From: JANYJJ01 sp038241115
Lineage (GTDB): Bacteria; Pseudomonadota; Gammaproteobacteria; Burkholderiales; Burkholderiaceae_C
DNA: 50,578 bases
Assembly (NCBI GenBank): GCA_038241115.1
Contig: JBBRGA010000004.1
Location: forward strand, 1-50,578
Direction: 5' to 3'
Below the pieces are notes generated by a model. It was given only the letters and a program-made list of their open reading frames with translations. It ran no database searches and was not told the DNA's origin. Shown here piece by piece: positions 40,570 through 49,358 of this stretch; the first letter of the stretch is position 1, and every line of letters starts with the position of its first letter. The position numbers and the translations under genes are program-made.

Positions 40570-40640
40570 GCTTCTTCAGTGGGTGGTCAGCGCCTGAGCG
40601 TTTTTTGGGCGCGCGGGCAAGGGCGAAATAATCACAAACT

Positions 40641-43526
40641 TCAAGCCACGGTGCGGTGTTCACCGGCACCGTATAAATTGCTGGTGCAACGACCGCAAAT
40701 GGTCGGGTGTGCCGGGTCCGCGCCGACGTCGTCGCGGTAGTGCCAACAGCGTTCGCACTTGGCTGAAGTTGAAGGCGTCACTTCAGTGTTCATTGCGTTG
40801 CCAAGGATTAATTGAGCCTTTGAAGTGATGGTGACGAACTTCAAATCTTGGCCCAGGCTGGCGAGCAAAGCGTGGTCGGCGGTTGGCAATGTGATGGTGA
40901 TGTTGGCTTGCAGGGATGAGCCCAACTTGCCGGCAGCCCGCACGACTTCGATGTCTTTGTTGACGGCCTCGCGCACCTCTCGAATGCGGCTCCATTTGGC
41001 CAGCGCGGCGTGGTCGACCCAGCCACTGACATCAAGATAGGTCTCGGTGAAGATGCTTGAGCCGTGCTGTGTTCCGACGATTTTCCAAGCCTCTTCGGCT
41101 GTGAAGCTCAGGAAGGGTGCCATCCAGCGAAGCATGGCTTGGCTGATGTGCCACAGCGCAGTTTGCGCGCTGCGCCGGGCCAGCGATTTCGGGGCGGTGG
41201 TGTACAGGCGGTCTTTCAGCACGTCCAGGTAGAACGCGCCCAAGTCTTCGCTGCAAAAAACTTGCAGTTTCGAGACGACGGGGTGGAACTCATAGACCTC
41301 GTAATGCGCCAAGACCTCGGACTGGAGATGGGCTGCGCGGGCCAGCGCCCAGCGGTCAACTTCCAGCATGTCGGCCAGCGGTACCGCGTCTTTGGTGATG
41401 TCGAAGTCGCTGGTGTTGGCCATCAAAAAGCGCAGCGTGTTTCGGATGCGGCGATAGGCATCGACCACGCGGGCGAGGATCTTGTCGTCGATGGACAGGT
41501 CGCCGGAATAGTCGGTCGAGGCGCACCACAGCCTCAAAATTTCGCCGCCGTATTTTTGGGCCGACTCGGCCAGCGGCATGTAGTTGCCCAGGCTCTTGCT
41601 CATCTTGCGGCCGGCCCCGTCTACCGTGAAGCCGTGCGTCAGCAGACCGCGATAGGGCGCGCGGCCCTCTGTGGCGCATGCGATCAACAGAGATGAGTGA
41701 AACCAGCCTCGGTGCTGGTCGTGGCCTTCAAGGTAAAGGTCGGCTTCGGGCCCGCCGTCGGCGCGTGGCGTTGGGTGGCTTCCCGCCTGAGCGTTGAGCA
41801 CATGGAAAAACGTGGAGCCGGAGTCAAACCACACATCGAGGATGTCGTTGCTTTTGCTGTAATGCGCGGCGTCCGCGCCCAGCACGTCTTCGGCACTGAG
41901 TTTCGACCAAGCCTCGACGCCACCTTTTTCGACAATGTGGGCGGCGCGGTCCAGCAAGGCCATGGTGTCTGGATGAAGTTCGGCCGTGTCTTTGTGCAGA
42001 AAAAACGGCAGCGGCACGCCCCAGTTGCGTTGGCGGCTGATGCACCAATCGGGCCGGTTGGCGATCATGTCGCGCAGGCGGCCTTTGCCGTTTTCGGGAT
42101 AGAAGCGGGTTTGCTCGATGGCACCCAAAGCCAGTTGGCGCAGTGTCTGTTTCGCGGGCGAGCTTGTGAAAACGCCTTGGCCTTCGTCCATGCGCACAAA
42201 CCACTGCGCCGCAGCGCGGTAGATCACGGGCGTTTTGTGACGCCAGCAGTGCGGGTAGCTGTGCTGGAAGCTGGCTGTGGCAAACAAACGGCCGGCGTCG
42301 CGCAGCGCCTCGATCACCAGCGGCGCGGCTTTCCAGATGTGCTGGCCGCCAAACAAGGGCAACGCCGCCTCATAGGCACCGTTGCCTTGCACCGGGTTCA
42401 AAATTTCGTCAACCTTCATGCCGTGCTGGATGCAGGAGTTGAAATCCTCGACGCCGTAGGCGGGTGAGGAATGAACCAGGCCGGTGCCGTCGTCGGCGGT
42501 GGCGTAGTCGGCCAGGTAAACCGGGCTCAACCTGGCGTAGCCCGCGTCGGTCTTGGACAGCGGGTGGTGAAACTTCAAGCCGCCCAAATTTTCACCCGGC
42601 GCGGTGGCCACCACACTGCCTTGCAGGCCGTAGCGCAACAAGCAAGCCTCAACCAATGCAGAAGCCAGGATCAGCAAACCGCGCTCGGTGTCGACCAGCG
42701 CGTACTCCAGCGCCGGGTTCAGGTTGAGCGCTTGGTTGGCCGGCAAGGTCCACGCGGTGGTGGTCCAAATGACGGCGAATGCTTCTTTGGTGAAGGCGGG
42801 TACGCCGAAGGCAGCGGCCAGTTTGTCCGGCTCGGCACTGAGAAAACCGACGTCGAGCATTTGCGATGTTTTGTCGGCGTATTCGATCTCGAACTCGGCC
42901 AGTGAACTGCCGCAGTCGAAGCACCAATACACCGGCTTCAAACCTCTGTAGACGAAGCCGCGCTCCATGATGCGTTTGAGCGCGCGCATCTCGTTGGCCT
43001 CGTTGGCGAAGTCCATGGTGCGGTAAGGATGTTCCCAATCGCCCAGCACGCCAACGCGTTTGAAGTCAGCCATTTGTTGGGCGATTTGTTCGGTGGCGTA
43101 GGCGCGGCTTTTGGCCTGCACGTCGTCGCGGCTGAGCTTGCGGCCAAAGGTCTTTTCGATCTGGTTTTCGATGGGCAAACCGTGGCAGTCCCAGCCCGGC
43201 GTGTAGCGCGCATCGAAGCCCGCCAGTTGGCGCGCCTTGACGATCATGTCTTTCAAGATCTTGTTGGCGGCGTGGCCCACATGCAGTTGACCGTTGGCGT
43301 AAGGCGGGCCGTCATGCAGCACGAACAGCGGCTTGCCCACACGCGCATCGCGCAAGCGCTGATAAACGCCTTGGTCTGACCATTCCTTGACCCAGCCCGG
43401 TTCGCGTTTGGGCAGGTCGCCGCGCATGGGAAAGGGCGTGTCGGGCAGATTCAATGTGGCGCGGTAGTCAGCATTGGCCACGGGTGCCACCGGCGTGGTG
43501 GACGGGGCTTGAGGCGTGTCAGGCAT
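40641..43526 (-). CDS. ileS: isoleucyl-tRNA synthetase IleS
   Basis: 961 residues from ATG 43526 (MPDTPQAPS). Class I synthetase charging tRNA-Ile with editing. Seen: HIGH box as HVGH in PPYANGQLHVGHAANKIL, editing-domain segments (TTTAWTLPANQALNLNP), KMSKS box in GRKMSKSLGNYM, WFDSGSTFFHVL, and the C-terminal zinc site CERCWHYRDDVG ... CGRC. The frame is open 28 codons further upstream, without support. A 219-bp gap to ribF contains a strongly structured element (43597-43658). Confidence 0.97.
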   Translation of the reverse strand: MPDTPQAPSTTPVAPVANADYRATLNLPDTPFPMRGDLPKREPGWVKEWSDQGVYQRLRDARVGKPLFVLHDGPPYANGQLHVGHAANKILKDMIVKARQLAGFDARYTPGWDCHGLPIENQIEKTFGRKLSRDDVQAKSRAYATEQIAQQMADFKRVGVLGDWEHPYRTMDFANEANEMRALKRIMERGFVYRGLKPVYWCFDCGSSLAEFEIEYADKTSQMLDVGFLSAEPDKLAAAFGVPAFTKEAFAVIWTTTAWTLPANQALNLNPALEYALVDTERGLLILASALVEACLLRYGLQGSVVATAPGENLGGLKFHHPLSKTDAGYARLSPVYLADYATADDGTGLVHSSPAYGVEDFNSCIQHGMKVDEILNPVQGNGAYEAALPLFGGQHIWKAAPLVIEALRDAGRLFATASFQHSYPHCWRHKTPVIYRAAAQWFVRMDEGQGVFTSSPAKQTLRQLALGAIEQTRFYPENGKGRLRDMIANRPDWCISRQRNWGVPLPFFLHKDTAELHPDTMALLDRAAHIVEKGGVEAWSKLSAEDVLGADAAHYSKSNDILDVWFDSGSTFFHVLNAQAGSHPTPRADGGPEADLYLEGHDQHRGWFHSSLLIACATEGRAPYRGLLTHGFTVDGAGRKMSKSLGNYMPLAESAQKYGGEILRLWCASTDYSGDLSIDDKILARVVDAYRRIRNTLRFLMANTSDFDITKDAVPLADMLEVDRWALARAAHLQSEVLAHYEVYEFHPVVSKLQVFCSEDLGAFYLDVLKDRLYTTAPKSLARRSAQTALWHISQAMLRWMAPFLSFTAEEAWKIVGTQHGSSIFTETYLDVSGWVDHAALAKWSRIREVREAVNKDIEVVRAAGKLGSSLQANITITLPTADHALLASLGQDLKFVTITSKAQLILGNAMNTEVTPSTSAKCERCWHYRDDVGADPAHPTICGRCTSNLYGAGEHRTVA

Positions 43527-43596
43527 GGTGAATCCTTGATTGCGGTCTGCAGGCACTGCGCGGATTGAGCGCGGGGCGAGGACGGGTAAGTTGTTG

Positions 43597-43658
43597 TGAA
43601 CGATGTGCAAAAGGCTCGGTGAGCCGGTCCGGTGAGGCGCCGGTACGCAGATCGTTCA
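43597..43658 (-). promoter_or_regulatory. structured leader candidate upstream of ileS
   Basis: In the 219-bp ribF-ileS gap, TGAACGAT (43597-43604) pairs perfectly with ATCGTTCA (43651-43658), extended after one mismatch by TGC/GCA. Inside are two further hairpins: GGCTC-GGT-GAGCC (43613-43625) and CCGG-TGAGGCG-CCGG (43629-43643). In the minus-strand transcript the first inner hairpin is followed by four U residues, resembling a short intrinsic terminator. The multi-stem plan suggests an attenuator or structured RNA ahead of ileS; it matches no riboswitch I recognise. Confidence 0.4.
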
Positions 43659-43745
43659 AATTCGGTCGCGCGTGTTTCGACGCTGCGTGGCAGCTTGCCA
43701 TCCGTGCGAGGTGTGGGGAACTGGCTTCAAACGCATGCGTTGATT

Positions 43746-44726
43746 CTATGGGCGCAGCTTTGCCGCACCGTGGTCGCGGAACCAAGCGCGTGCGTCACTC
43801 TCATCGCGTGCGATGCCGTCGGTGAGCGCCTGCATGCCGTCGTACTTCAACTCGTCGTGCAGCTTGTGCAGCAACTCGACCTTGATGCAGCGGCCGTAGC
43901 CGCTTTCAACGCCCAATGCAGAGGGCCAGTTCAGGCAATGGGTTTCCAGCAGCACTCGGCCTGCGTCTTCCACAGTGGGGCGCACGCCAAGACTCGCCAC
44001 GCCGTCAAGCGGTTGGTCCGAGAGCCCGTGCACGCGCACGACAAAGATGCCCATGGCGGCTGACTTGGCATGAGCGAAGCGCAAGTTCAGTGTGCGAAAA
44101 CCAAGCTCGCGGCCGAGTTTTCGGCCGTGAATCACGTGGCCGCTGATGCTGTACGGCCGGCCCAGCAAAGTGGCGGTTTGCGCCATGTCGCCAGCAGCAA
44201 GTGCATCGCGGACCGCCGAGCTGGACACGCGATGGCCATGCACTTCGTAGCTCATCATGCGGGCCACATCGAAGCCGCCCGCCTGACCGGCCTGGTCGAG
44301 CATGGCGTAGTCACCAGCACGTTTGGCGCCAAAGCAAAAGTCGTCGCCCACCAGCACGTATTTGGCGCCCAACCCCTTCTGCAACACGCGGCTGATGAAG
44401 TCTTGCGGAGAAAGCGCCGCAAATCGGCTGTCAAAGCGCGCGACGATGACTTGCTGCACGCCGCAGCGCTCGAGTTCACTGAGCTTGTCCCGCAGGGTGG
44501 CGATTCGGGCCGGGGCGCGTTCTGGGTGGCCGCTCAAACGCGCGAAGTGGTCGCGCGGATGAGGCTCAAAAGTCATCACGCAGCTGGGCAGTTGCCGGTG
44601 CTGTGCCTCGCTGCGCAGCAACGCGAGCATGGCCTGATGACCGCGGTGCACGCCGTCGAAGTTGCCGATGGTCAGGGCGCATGCGGACGCAATGTTGGGG
44701 TGGTGGAAGCCGCGAAAAACTTGCAT
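43746..44726 (-). CDS. ribF: bifunctional riboflavin kinase / FAD synthetase RibF
   Basis: 326 residues from ATG 44726 (MQVFRGFHHP, the family start; an ATG three codons earlier is possible). Makes FMN and then FAD. Seen: FAD-synthetase half with TIGNFDGVHRGHQAML and VGDDFCFGAKRAGDYAML (nucleotidyl-transferase His-x-x-His and Arg), and the riboflavin-kinase half with GRPYSISGHVIHGRKLGREL and PTVEDAGRVLLETHCL. First gene of ribF-ileS-lspA. Supplies flavin for the two flavoproteins nearby, although such linkage is ordinary. Confidence 0.96.
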   Translation of the reverse strand: MQVFRGFHHPNIASACALTIGNFDGVHRGHQAMLALLRSEAQHRQLPSCVMTFEPHPRDHFARLSGHPERAPARIATLRDKLSELERCGVQQVIVARFDSRFAALSPQDFISRVLQKGLGAKYVLVGDDFCFGAKRAGDYAMLDQAGQAGGFDVARMMSYEVHGHRVSSSAVRDALAAGDMAQTATLLGRPYSISGHVIHGRKLGRELGFRTLNLRFAHAKSAAMGIFVVRVHGLSDQPLDGVASLGVRPTVEDAGRVLLETHCLNWPSALGVESGYGRCIKVELLHKLHDELKYDGMQALTDGIARDESDARAWFRDHGAAKLRP

Positions 44727-44814
44727 GCGCCGCATTATCGACTGGCGACTTTGATGATGGCGGTCAAGCCTTGATGGCGCCGCACCCCGTCTGCGGAATC
44801 CAATGAGACCTGGC

Positions 44815-46032
44815 TTACTTGCCCTGTTTCAAATGTCGGTAGATCAGACCGCGCGACACGCCCAGGCTGCGCGCGGCTTGCGACACATTGCCTTGGCACG
44901 AAGCCAACGCAGCTTCAATCAAATGCAGTTCGCCGTGGCGCAGTGTTTCGGTTGGCGGCTTGACGGCTTGGCTCGACGCTGCGGCGGGCTCTCGGGTTGA
45001 GCCGGATGGGACGGTGGTTTGCGGCGCAGCCATCTGAAACACAGGCGCGACGGTGCCGTCCCGTGCTTGCATGCGCAGCAGCATCCAGACCTGCAAGCCA
45101 TTCGGCAAACGGTGGGCCGTGGGTTGTGGGTTGCGCGTGAGGGCGGCCAACTGGGATGTGCTCAGGGCCAATGCAATTTCCGCAAACAAATCTGCGCGGG
45201 CCTTCATGGCGTGGGCGCTGATGGAGCCCAGCAGGCGGCTGGCGGCACGGTTCATCCAGGCGATGCGGCCGTCGGGCGCGATGCCGGCCAGACCTTCCAT
45301 GGGCGTACCCAAAAAGGCCGGTGACGTTTGCAGCTGGATAACGATGTGCTCTGCCGACTGCGCGCGGAGCAAATGGTTTTCGATCGCCGTGGCATACAAG
45401 CCCACCACAGCGGCCGCATCAAAGCCGAAGGGTCGCGACTCGCTGGTCAAGTCCAGCACGCCAGCCATCTGGCCGTGGATGTCGCGTATCGGCGCAGCAG
45501 CGCAGTGCAGAACTTGCACCATGCCGAAAAAATGCTCGGCTCCCAACACCACGCTGGGTTCACCGGTGTGCGCAGTCAAGCCCAGCGCGTTGGTACCAAT
45601 GCTGTCTTCGCCGAGGTTGCAGCCCACTCGGCGAGCCAGCGGCAACAGCACTTCGGCGGGGTTGTAGTCGGCATAAGCGTGGTGCACAACGACGCCCTGT
45701 GGGTCGGTCAAGAGCAGCGTGCAAGCAGTGCCTGACAGGGTGCTGGCCAACTGCTGCAGCTCGACGCTTGCCGCGTCCAACAGCACGCGGCTGCGCGTCA
45801 GGGCCGAATGCGCGCGGCTGGCGGTCACCATGGCAAAGCTGACGGCCTCATTGGGCTCACGCTGAGCCTGAACGCAGCGCGACCAAGACTGAATCACCGC
45901 TTCACTGACCAAACCCGATGGCCGCACTCCCTCATCGAAATAACGCTGGCGCGCTAACGCCAAACGCTGCTCCGGCGTGGAAAAGAAGGGCTGTATGGGC
46001 AGTCCGCCGGAGTTGTCAGAACGTGGGTTCAT
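44815..46032 (-). CDS. GAF-PAS-Fis regulator of AcoR type lacking the AAA+ domain
   Basis: 405 residues. Seen: N-terminal AcoR-like region (ARQRYFDEGVRPSGLVSEAVIQSWSRC, key tract SGLVSEAVIQSWSRC), a GAF domain (about 55-200: LLTDPQGVVVHHAY, GEDSIGTNALGLTAHTGEP, DIHGQMAGVLDLTSE), a PAS-like part (about 225-330: GIAPDGRIAWMNRAASRLLG) and a C-terminal Fis HTH (NVSQAARSLGVSRGLIYRHL). The central sigma-54-contact ATPase with its GAFTGA loop is absent, so it must act with the housekeeping holoenzyme or as a repressor. Full AcoR proteins are over 600 residues. Lies 61 bp behind the quinoprotein operon on the same strand and is its likely regulator. Confidence 0.85.
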   Translation of the reverse strand: MNPRSDNSGGLPIQPFFSTPEQRLALARQRYFDEGVRPSGLVSEAVIQSWSRCVQAQREPNEAVSFAMVTASRAHSALTRSRVLLDAASVELQQLASTLSGTACTLLLTDPQGVVVHHAYADYNPAEVLLPLARRVGCNLGEDSIGTNALGLTAHTGEPSVVLGAEHFFGMVQVLHCAAAPIRDIHGQMAGVLDLTSESRPFGFDAAAVVGLYATAIENHLLRAQSAEHIVIQLQTSPAFLGTPMEGLAGIAPDGRIAWMNRAASRLLGSISAHAMKARADLFAEIALALSTSQLAALTRNPQPTAHRLPNGLQVWMLLRMQARDGTVAPVFQMAAPQTTVPSGSTREPAAASSQAVKPPTETLRHGELHLIEAALASCQGNVSQAARSLGVSRGLIYRHLKQGK

Positions 46033-46093
46033 GGCGGCGGCCTCAAATGACGAGTTTGTGCAGCAAGCGAGTCCAACACGTTCGCGCCAAGAC

Positions 46094-47047
46094 TTACTCG
46101 CGAATCAAATCCGCCAGACCGACGGCTGCACCAATATTGGGCAGGCCGGGCACGGTCCAGGTAGACCCAGCGCTTTCAGTCCAGCGTTGCAAATCGCCGT
46201 TTGTGCGAGCGGCGCTGATGACTTTGTTAGCCGCCGCCATCACGTCAGGGGTGTCTGCCCGAGCCACAAAGCCGATGTTGAAGCGGACTGGATGGACATA
46301 GGCTTCGCGGCGCAGTTGGTTTTTTGGATTTTTGGCACGCCATGCATCGAAGCGGTCTATGGGCACCAAGGCGGCGTCCAGGCTGCTGGCTTCCAGCATG
46401 TCAAGCACCTCTTTGCCGCGCGATACGCTGACAATGTCGCGCTTGAGAACACCGCTGCGATACAGCTTCAGCGCCGTGCCTTCCACGGTTCCGACGACCG
46501 CGCCGATTTTCATCCCGCTCAGATCACTCAAGCTCATCACTGGCTTGCCGGGCTCGCGCACCACCACGCCCAACAAGGCGCTGTGATAAGCCTCGCTGCC
46601 GGCCAAGGCGCCCAACGCAATCCACTTCCGAAGCGGCGGGCGCGGTGCTCCCGGGTGGTCGGGCACGCGGGCAGTGGGTCGCGTGGGCGCTCCGAGTTCA
46701 GACTGCAAGAGCATGTAGCCGCTGGCCAGATCGCACACACCCGACGACAGCATGGCGTTCACCTCATGGGCGAGCGAAGTTTCTTGTTCGTACTTGGTCT
46801 CGAATGGCACCAGCTTCAGCTCGCGCCCCAACTCAACGGCGATGGCCTGCGCCACGCGCACGTCCAGGCCCTGCATCGTTTGGGATGGCACTTCGGTGGA
46901 GGTGGGTTTTTGGGCTGAGCCCCTCACAACATAAGACAAGGGCGCGTTGTCTTCAGCCAAGCACACCTTTAACGGCGCCGTCTCTGCCGCCGTGGCTGTA
47001 AGGCAAGACGCCAAAACCAGACCACCCATTGCAAACTGCTTCAGCAC
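46094..47047 (-). CDS. periplasmic solute-binding protein (SBP_bac_3) of a quinoprotein operon
   Basis: 317 residues starting at GTG 47047, one base after the cytochrome stop and with AAGGAG seven bases upstream; an ATG at 47029 is the alternative. Signal peptide MGGLVLASCLTATAAET. Seen: LKVCLAEDNAPLSYVV, GLDVRVAQAIAVELGRELK, GVCDLASGYML, SLSDLSGMKIGAVVGTVEG and LDAALVPIDRFDAW, the family-3 binding fold. Proteins of this kind (MoxJ/XoxJ-like) accompany PQQ alcohol dehydrogenases and their cytochrome c, where they may help mature or activate the enzyme. Role inferred from position. Confidence 0.82.
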   Translation of the reverse strand: MLKQFAMGGLVLASCLTATAAETAPLKVCLAEDNAPLSYVVRGSAQKPTSTEVPSQTMQGLDVRVAQAIAVELGRELKLVPFETKYEQETSLAHEVNAMLSSGVCDLASGYMLLQSELGAPTRPTARVPDHPGAPRPPLRKWIALGALAGSEAYHSALLGVVVREPGKPVMSLSDLSGMKIGAVVGTVEGTALKLYRSGVLKRDIVSVSRGKEVLDMLEASSLDAALVPIDRFDAWRAKNPKNQLRREAYVHPVRFNIGFVARADTPDVMAAANKVISAARTNGDLQRWTESAGSTWTVPGLPNIGAAVGLADLIRE

Positions 47048-47048
47048 T

Positions 47049-47423
47049 TCAAGGCTCCTTGCCGCCACGGCTTCCCACATAGGCCCAAAGCACTTTGATT
47101 TGCTCAGGCGTCAGTGCAGCTTCAAACGAGGGCATGTTGCCCTTGCCCTTGTTTACCGACAACAAAAAACGCTCAGTTTGATCCACCGGAAAGCGCCTGA
47201 GGTCGTAGCTCGTGGTGCCCGAGTTGACCATGTTGCGGCCGTGGCACTGAGCGCAAGTGCGGTTGTATTGCAGAGCACCGGCGCTGATGTCTTCAGCCGC
47301 AAAAGTGCTTGATCTCGCGTCAGGCTGTAAGCTGTTTTGCGCAGCCGGATGAGAAACTGCAGCGGCCAAGAAACTGGCCGCTGCGAGCTTCGCAAAGCTG
47401 CTTACCGAAACGCGTTTTGTCAT
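47049..47423 (-). CDS. mono-haem cytochrome c, electron acceptor of the PQQ dehydrogenase
   Basis: 124 residues with signal peptide (KLAAASFLAAAVSHPAA). Haem attachment at CAQCHG, distal methionine likely in GKGNMPSFEAALTPEQIKVLWAY. Its ATG overlaps the dehydrogenase stop as ATGA. It should carry electrons from reduced PQQ to the respiratory chain. Small class I cytochromes of this type stand next to XoxF/ExaF-like genes. Confidence 0.9.
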   Translation of the reverse strand: MTKRVSVSSFAKLAAASFLAAAVSHPAAQNSLQPDARSSTFAAEDISAGALQYNRTCAQCHGRNMVNSGTTSYDLRRFPVDQTERFLLSVNKGKGNMPSFEAALTPEQIKVLWAYVGSRGGKEP

Positions 47424-49102
47424 CTGACCGCAAAGGTCCAGAGTGAACCACCTGCGGGCACTTTCGACATGCGTTCGTCACCCAGCAAAGCCCACACGCC
47501 GCCACTGCCCGAGGTGATGGTCACGTACTGCTGACCGTTGTGCTCCCAGGTCACTGGCAAGCCAATGATTCCGGAGCCGGTTTGGTACTCCCAGAGCTTT
47601 TTGCCGGTGTCAGCGTCCAAAGCCATCACTTCGCCTGTTGCCGCGCCGGTGAACACCAAACCACCCGCGGTGGACATCGTGCCTGCCATGCTCGGCTGAC
47701 CTGGCCACGCCATTTGCCATTTGCTCTTGCCCGTCATTGGATCGATGGCGCTGAGGTGGCCGTGCGGTTGGTCCTTTGGCATGGTCACGCCGCGAAAGTT
47801 CATGCCCAGATACCACTCGCCGCGCTTGTACTCAGGCTTGGCGTACTGGTACGGGAAGCTCATGTTCAAAGTGTTGGCATAAGCCAAACCCGTGCTCGGG
47901 TTCCACGACATCGGCTGCCAATTTTTGCCGCCGACAACGGAGGGGAAGATTTCTTCGTCGCCGCCGGCGCGGACACGCTTGAACACCGCCGATTCCACTG
48001 GCCGCCCAGTTGCCATGTCGATCTTGTCGGCCCAGTTCACCTTCACATACGGATTGGCTGCCAGCAGCTTGCCGTTGGTGCGGTCCAGCACGTAAAAGAA
48101 GCCGTTGCGGTTGGCCTGAACCAGCGTTTTGCGCATCGTGCCGCCGACTTTCATGTCCACCAACATACCCACTTCAGTGGCATCGTAGTCAAACGGGTCG
48201 TTGGGAGAAAACTGGTAGTGCCACTGCAGTTCGCCGGTTTTCGGTTTCATGGCGAGAACCGAGTCGATGTAGAGGTTGTCGCCTTTGCGAACCTCAGCAT
48301 TCCACGGGCCGCCATTGCCGGTGCCCCAGTAAACCAAATCCAGCTCGGCGTCGTAGATGCCGGTCAACCAGGTGGGTGCGCCGCCTTTGAGGGCGGTATC
48401 GCCAGGCCACGTGTCAGCACCTTTTTCGGCGCCATACGCAGTGGTGTAAAAACGCCAAAGCTTCGCGCCGGTGTCGGGGTTCCAACCGTCGATGAAGCCG
48501 CGCGTGCCGTATTCGCCACCCGCAATCCCGGTCATCAAAACGCCGTTGGCAATCAGTGGAGCGGCTGTCATGGCGTGGCCATCTTGGTAGTCGGCCGCTT
48601 TCATCTTCCAAATTTGCTTGCCAGTTTTCGCGTCATACGCAATCACGTGCGCATCCAGAGTTGAGCGGAACACTTTGCCGTTGTAGATGGCCACTCCGCG
48701 GTTGAGCAAACCGCAGCATGCCATTTTGAAAACGTCGGAAGCGAACTCGAGGTCTTGCTTCCAAAGTTGACGTCCAGTCAGTGGGTCCACGGCCACGGTG
48801 GACGTGTGGGTGGTGATGTACATCACGCCGTCAAAAATGATGGGCTGCGACTCTTGACCGTGCGAGTTGTTCAGGCTGTAGGTCCATACCGGCACCATCT
48901 TGGCAACGTTGGATTTGTTGATCTTTTTCAGCGTGCTGTATCGCTGATTGTTGTAGCCCATGCCATGGGTCGTGATGTTCCCGGGCGTTGCCTGATCGTT
49001 ACGCAAATCGGCGTCACTTTGTGCTTGTACTGCGCCCGTGGCGCCGAGCGCGAACGCGTGCGCCAATGCCAATGCCAATCTGCGAGAGGTAAGTGATTTC
49101 AT
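47420..49102 (-). CDS. PQQ-dependent alcohol dehydrogenase with lanthanide-type metal site
   Basis: 560 residues, periplasmic eight-bladed propeller; GGAG precedes the ATG. Signal peptide cut near VQAQS. Seen: adjacent Cys129-Cys130 in KMACCGLLNRG (disulfide ring over PQQ), Glu197 in GGEYGTRGF, Asn263 in YWGTGNGGPWN, catalytic Asp305 and an extra Asp307 in DPFDYDATEVG. In MxaF-type calcium enzymes the second position is Ala and in ExaA-type it is Ser/Thr; Asp there marks lanthanide-dependent XoxF/ExaF/PedH enzymes. Oxidises a primary alcohol or aldehyde. The h-region of the signal peptide (LALALA) comes from a 6-bp triple repeat at 49063-49080. Confidence 0.92.
   Translation of the reverse strand: MKSLTSRRLALALAHAFALGATGAVQAQSDADLRNDQATPGNITTHGMGYNNQRYSTLKKINKSNVAKMVPVWTYSLNNSHGQESQPIIFDGVMYITTHTSTVAVDPLTGRQLWKQDLEFASDVFKMACCGLLNRGVAIYNGKVFRSTLDAHVIAYDAKTGKQIWKMKAADYQDGHAMTAAPLIANGVLMTGIAGGEYGTRGFIDGWNPDTGAKLWRFYTTAYGAEKGADTWPGDTALKGGAPTWLTGIYDAELDLVYWGTGNGGPWNAEVRKGDNLYIDSVLAMKPKTGELQWHYQFSPNDPFDYDATEVGMLVDMKVGGTMRKTLVQANRNGFFYVLDRTNGKLLAANPYVKVNWADKIDMATGRPVESAVFKRVRAGGDEEIFPSVVGGKNWQPMSWNPSTGLAYANTLNMSFPYQYAKPEYKRGEWYLGMNFRGVTMPKDQPHGHLSAIDPMTGKSKWQMAWPGQPSMAGTMSTAGGLVFTGAATGEVMALDADTGKKLWEYQTGSGIIGLPVTWEHNGQQYVTITSGSGGVWALLGDERMSKVPAGGSLWTFAVR
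49063..49080. repeat. 6-bp triple repeat in signal-peptide region
   Basis: GCCAAT three times in succession, encoding Leu-Ala-Leu-Ala-Leu-Ala in the hydrophobic core of the dehydrogenase signal peptide on the minus strand. Confidence 0.7.
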
Positions 49103-49196
49103 GTTGTCTCCTGTTAGAGGGGGGCAACCTCTTAGACCGCTTCACGGTACGAGCTGCTTGGCCAGAACAGTAGTCGGCACAAGGGGCTCTCGGAAC

Positions 49197-49212
49197 CTAG
49201 GGCGAACCCTAG
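49197..49212. promoter_or_regulatory. palindrome in the divergent region upstream of the PQQ dehydrogenase
   Basis: Perfect inverted repeat CTAGGG-CGAA-CCCTAG, 95 bp upstream of the dehydrogenase ATG and 147 bp upstream of the divergent acyl-CoA synthetase. Symmetry and position suit an operator for a dimeric regulator, possibly the GAF-Fis protein of this operon. The rest of the 256-bp gap shows no gene. Confidence 0.4.
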
Positions 49213-49294
49213 ACGGTCTTGCAGGGTGCCTTTGTGAGCTGCTGGCGCATCTGTGTCGCATGACGGAACAACCACCGCTTCACCGGCCCCGTGC

Positions 49295-49317
49295 GGCCCG
49301 TGTGCGGGCCCCTTTTA
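49295..49317 (+). terminator. terminator-like hairpin in leader of the acyl-CoA synthetase gene
   Basis: GGCCCG-TGTG-CGGGCC followed by CCTTTTA on the plus strand, ending 42 bp before the ATG at 49359. No plus-strand gene precedes it, so it may be an attenuator in the leader or mark the end of an unseen short transcript from the divergent region. Confidence 0.45.
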
Positions 49318-49358
49318 TGTATGCTGCGGTCAAGTAAAAACAACCCTTGGAGAGAGCA

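Noticed and set aside
43527..43745. T-box or known riboswitch ahead of ileS
   Set aside because: No T-box sequence or specifier stem is present; such leaders are a Gram-positive feature. Only an unnamed stem structure is supported.
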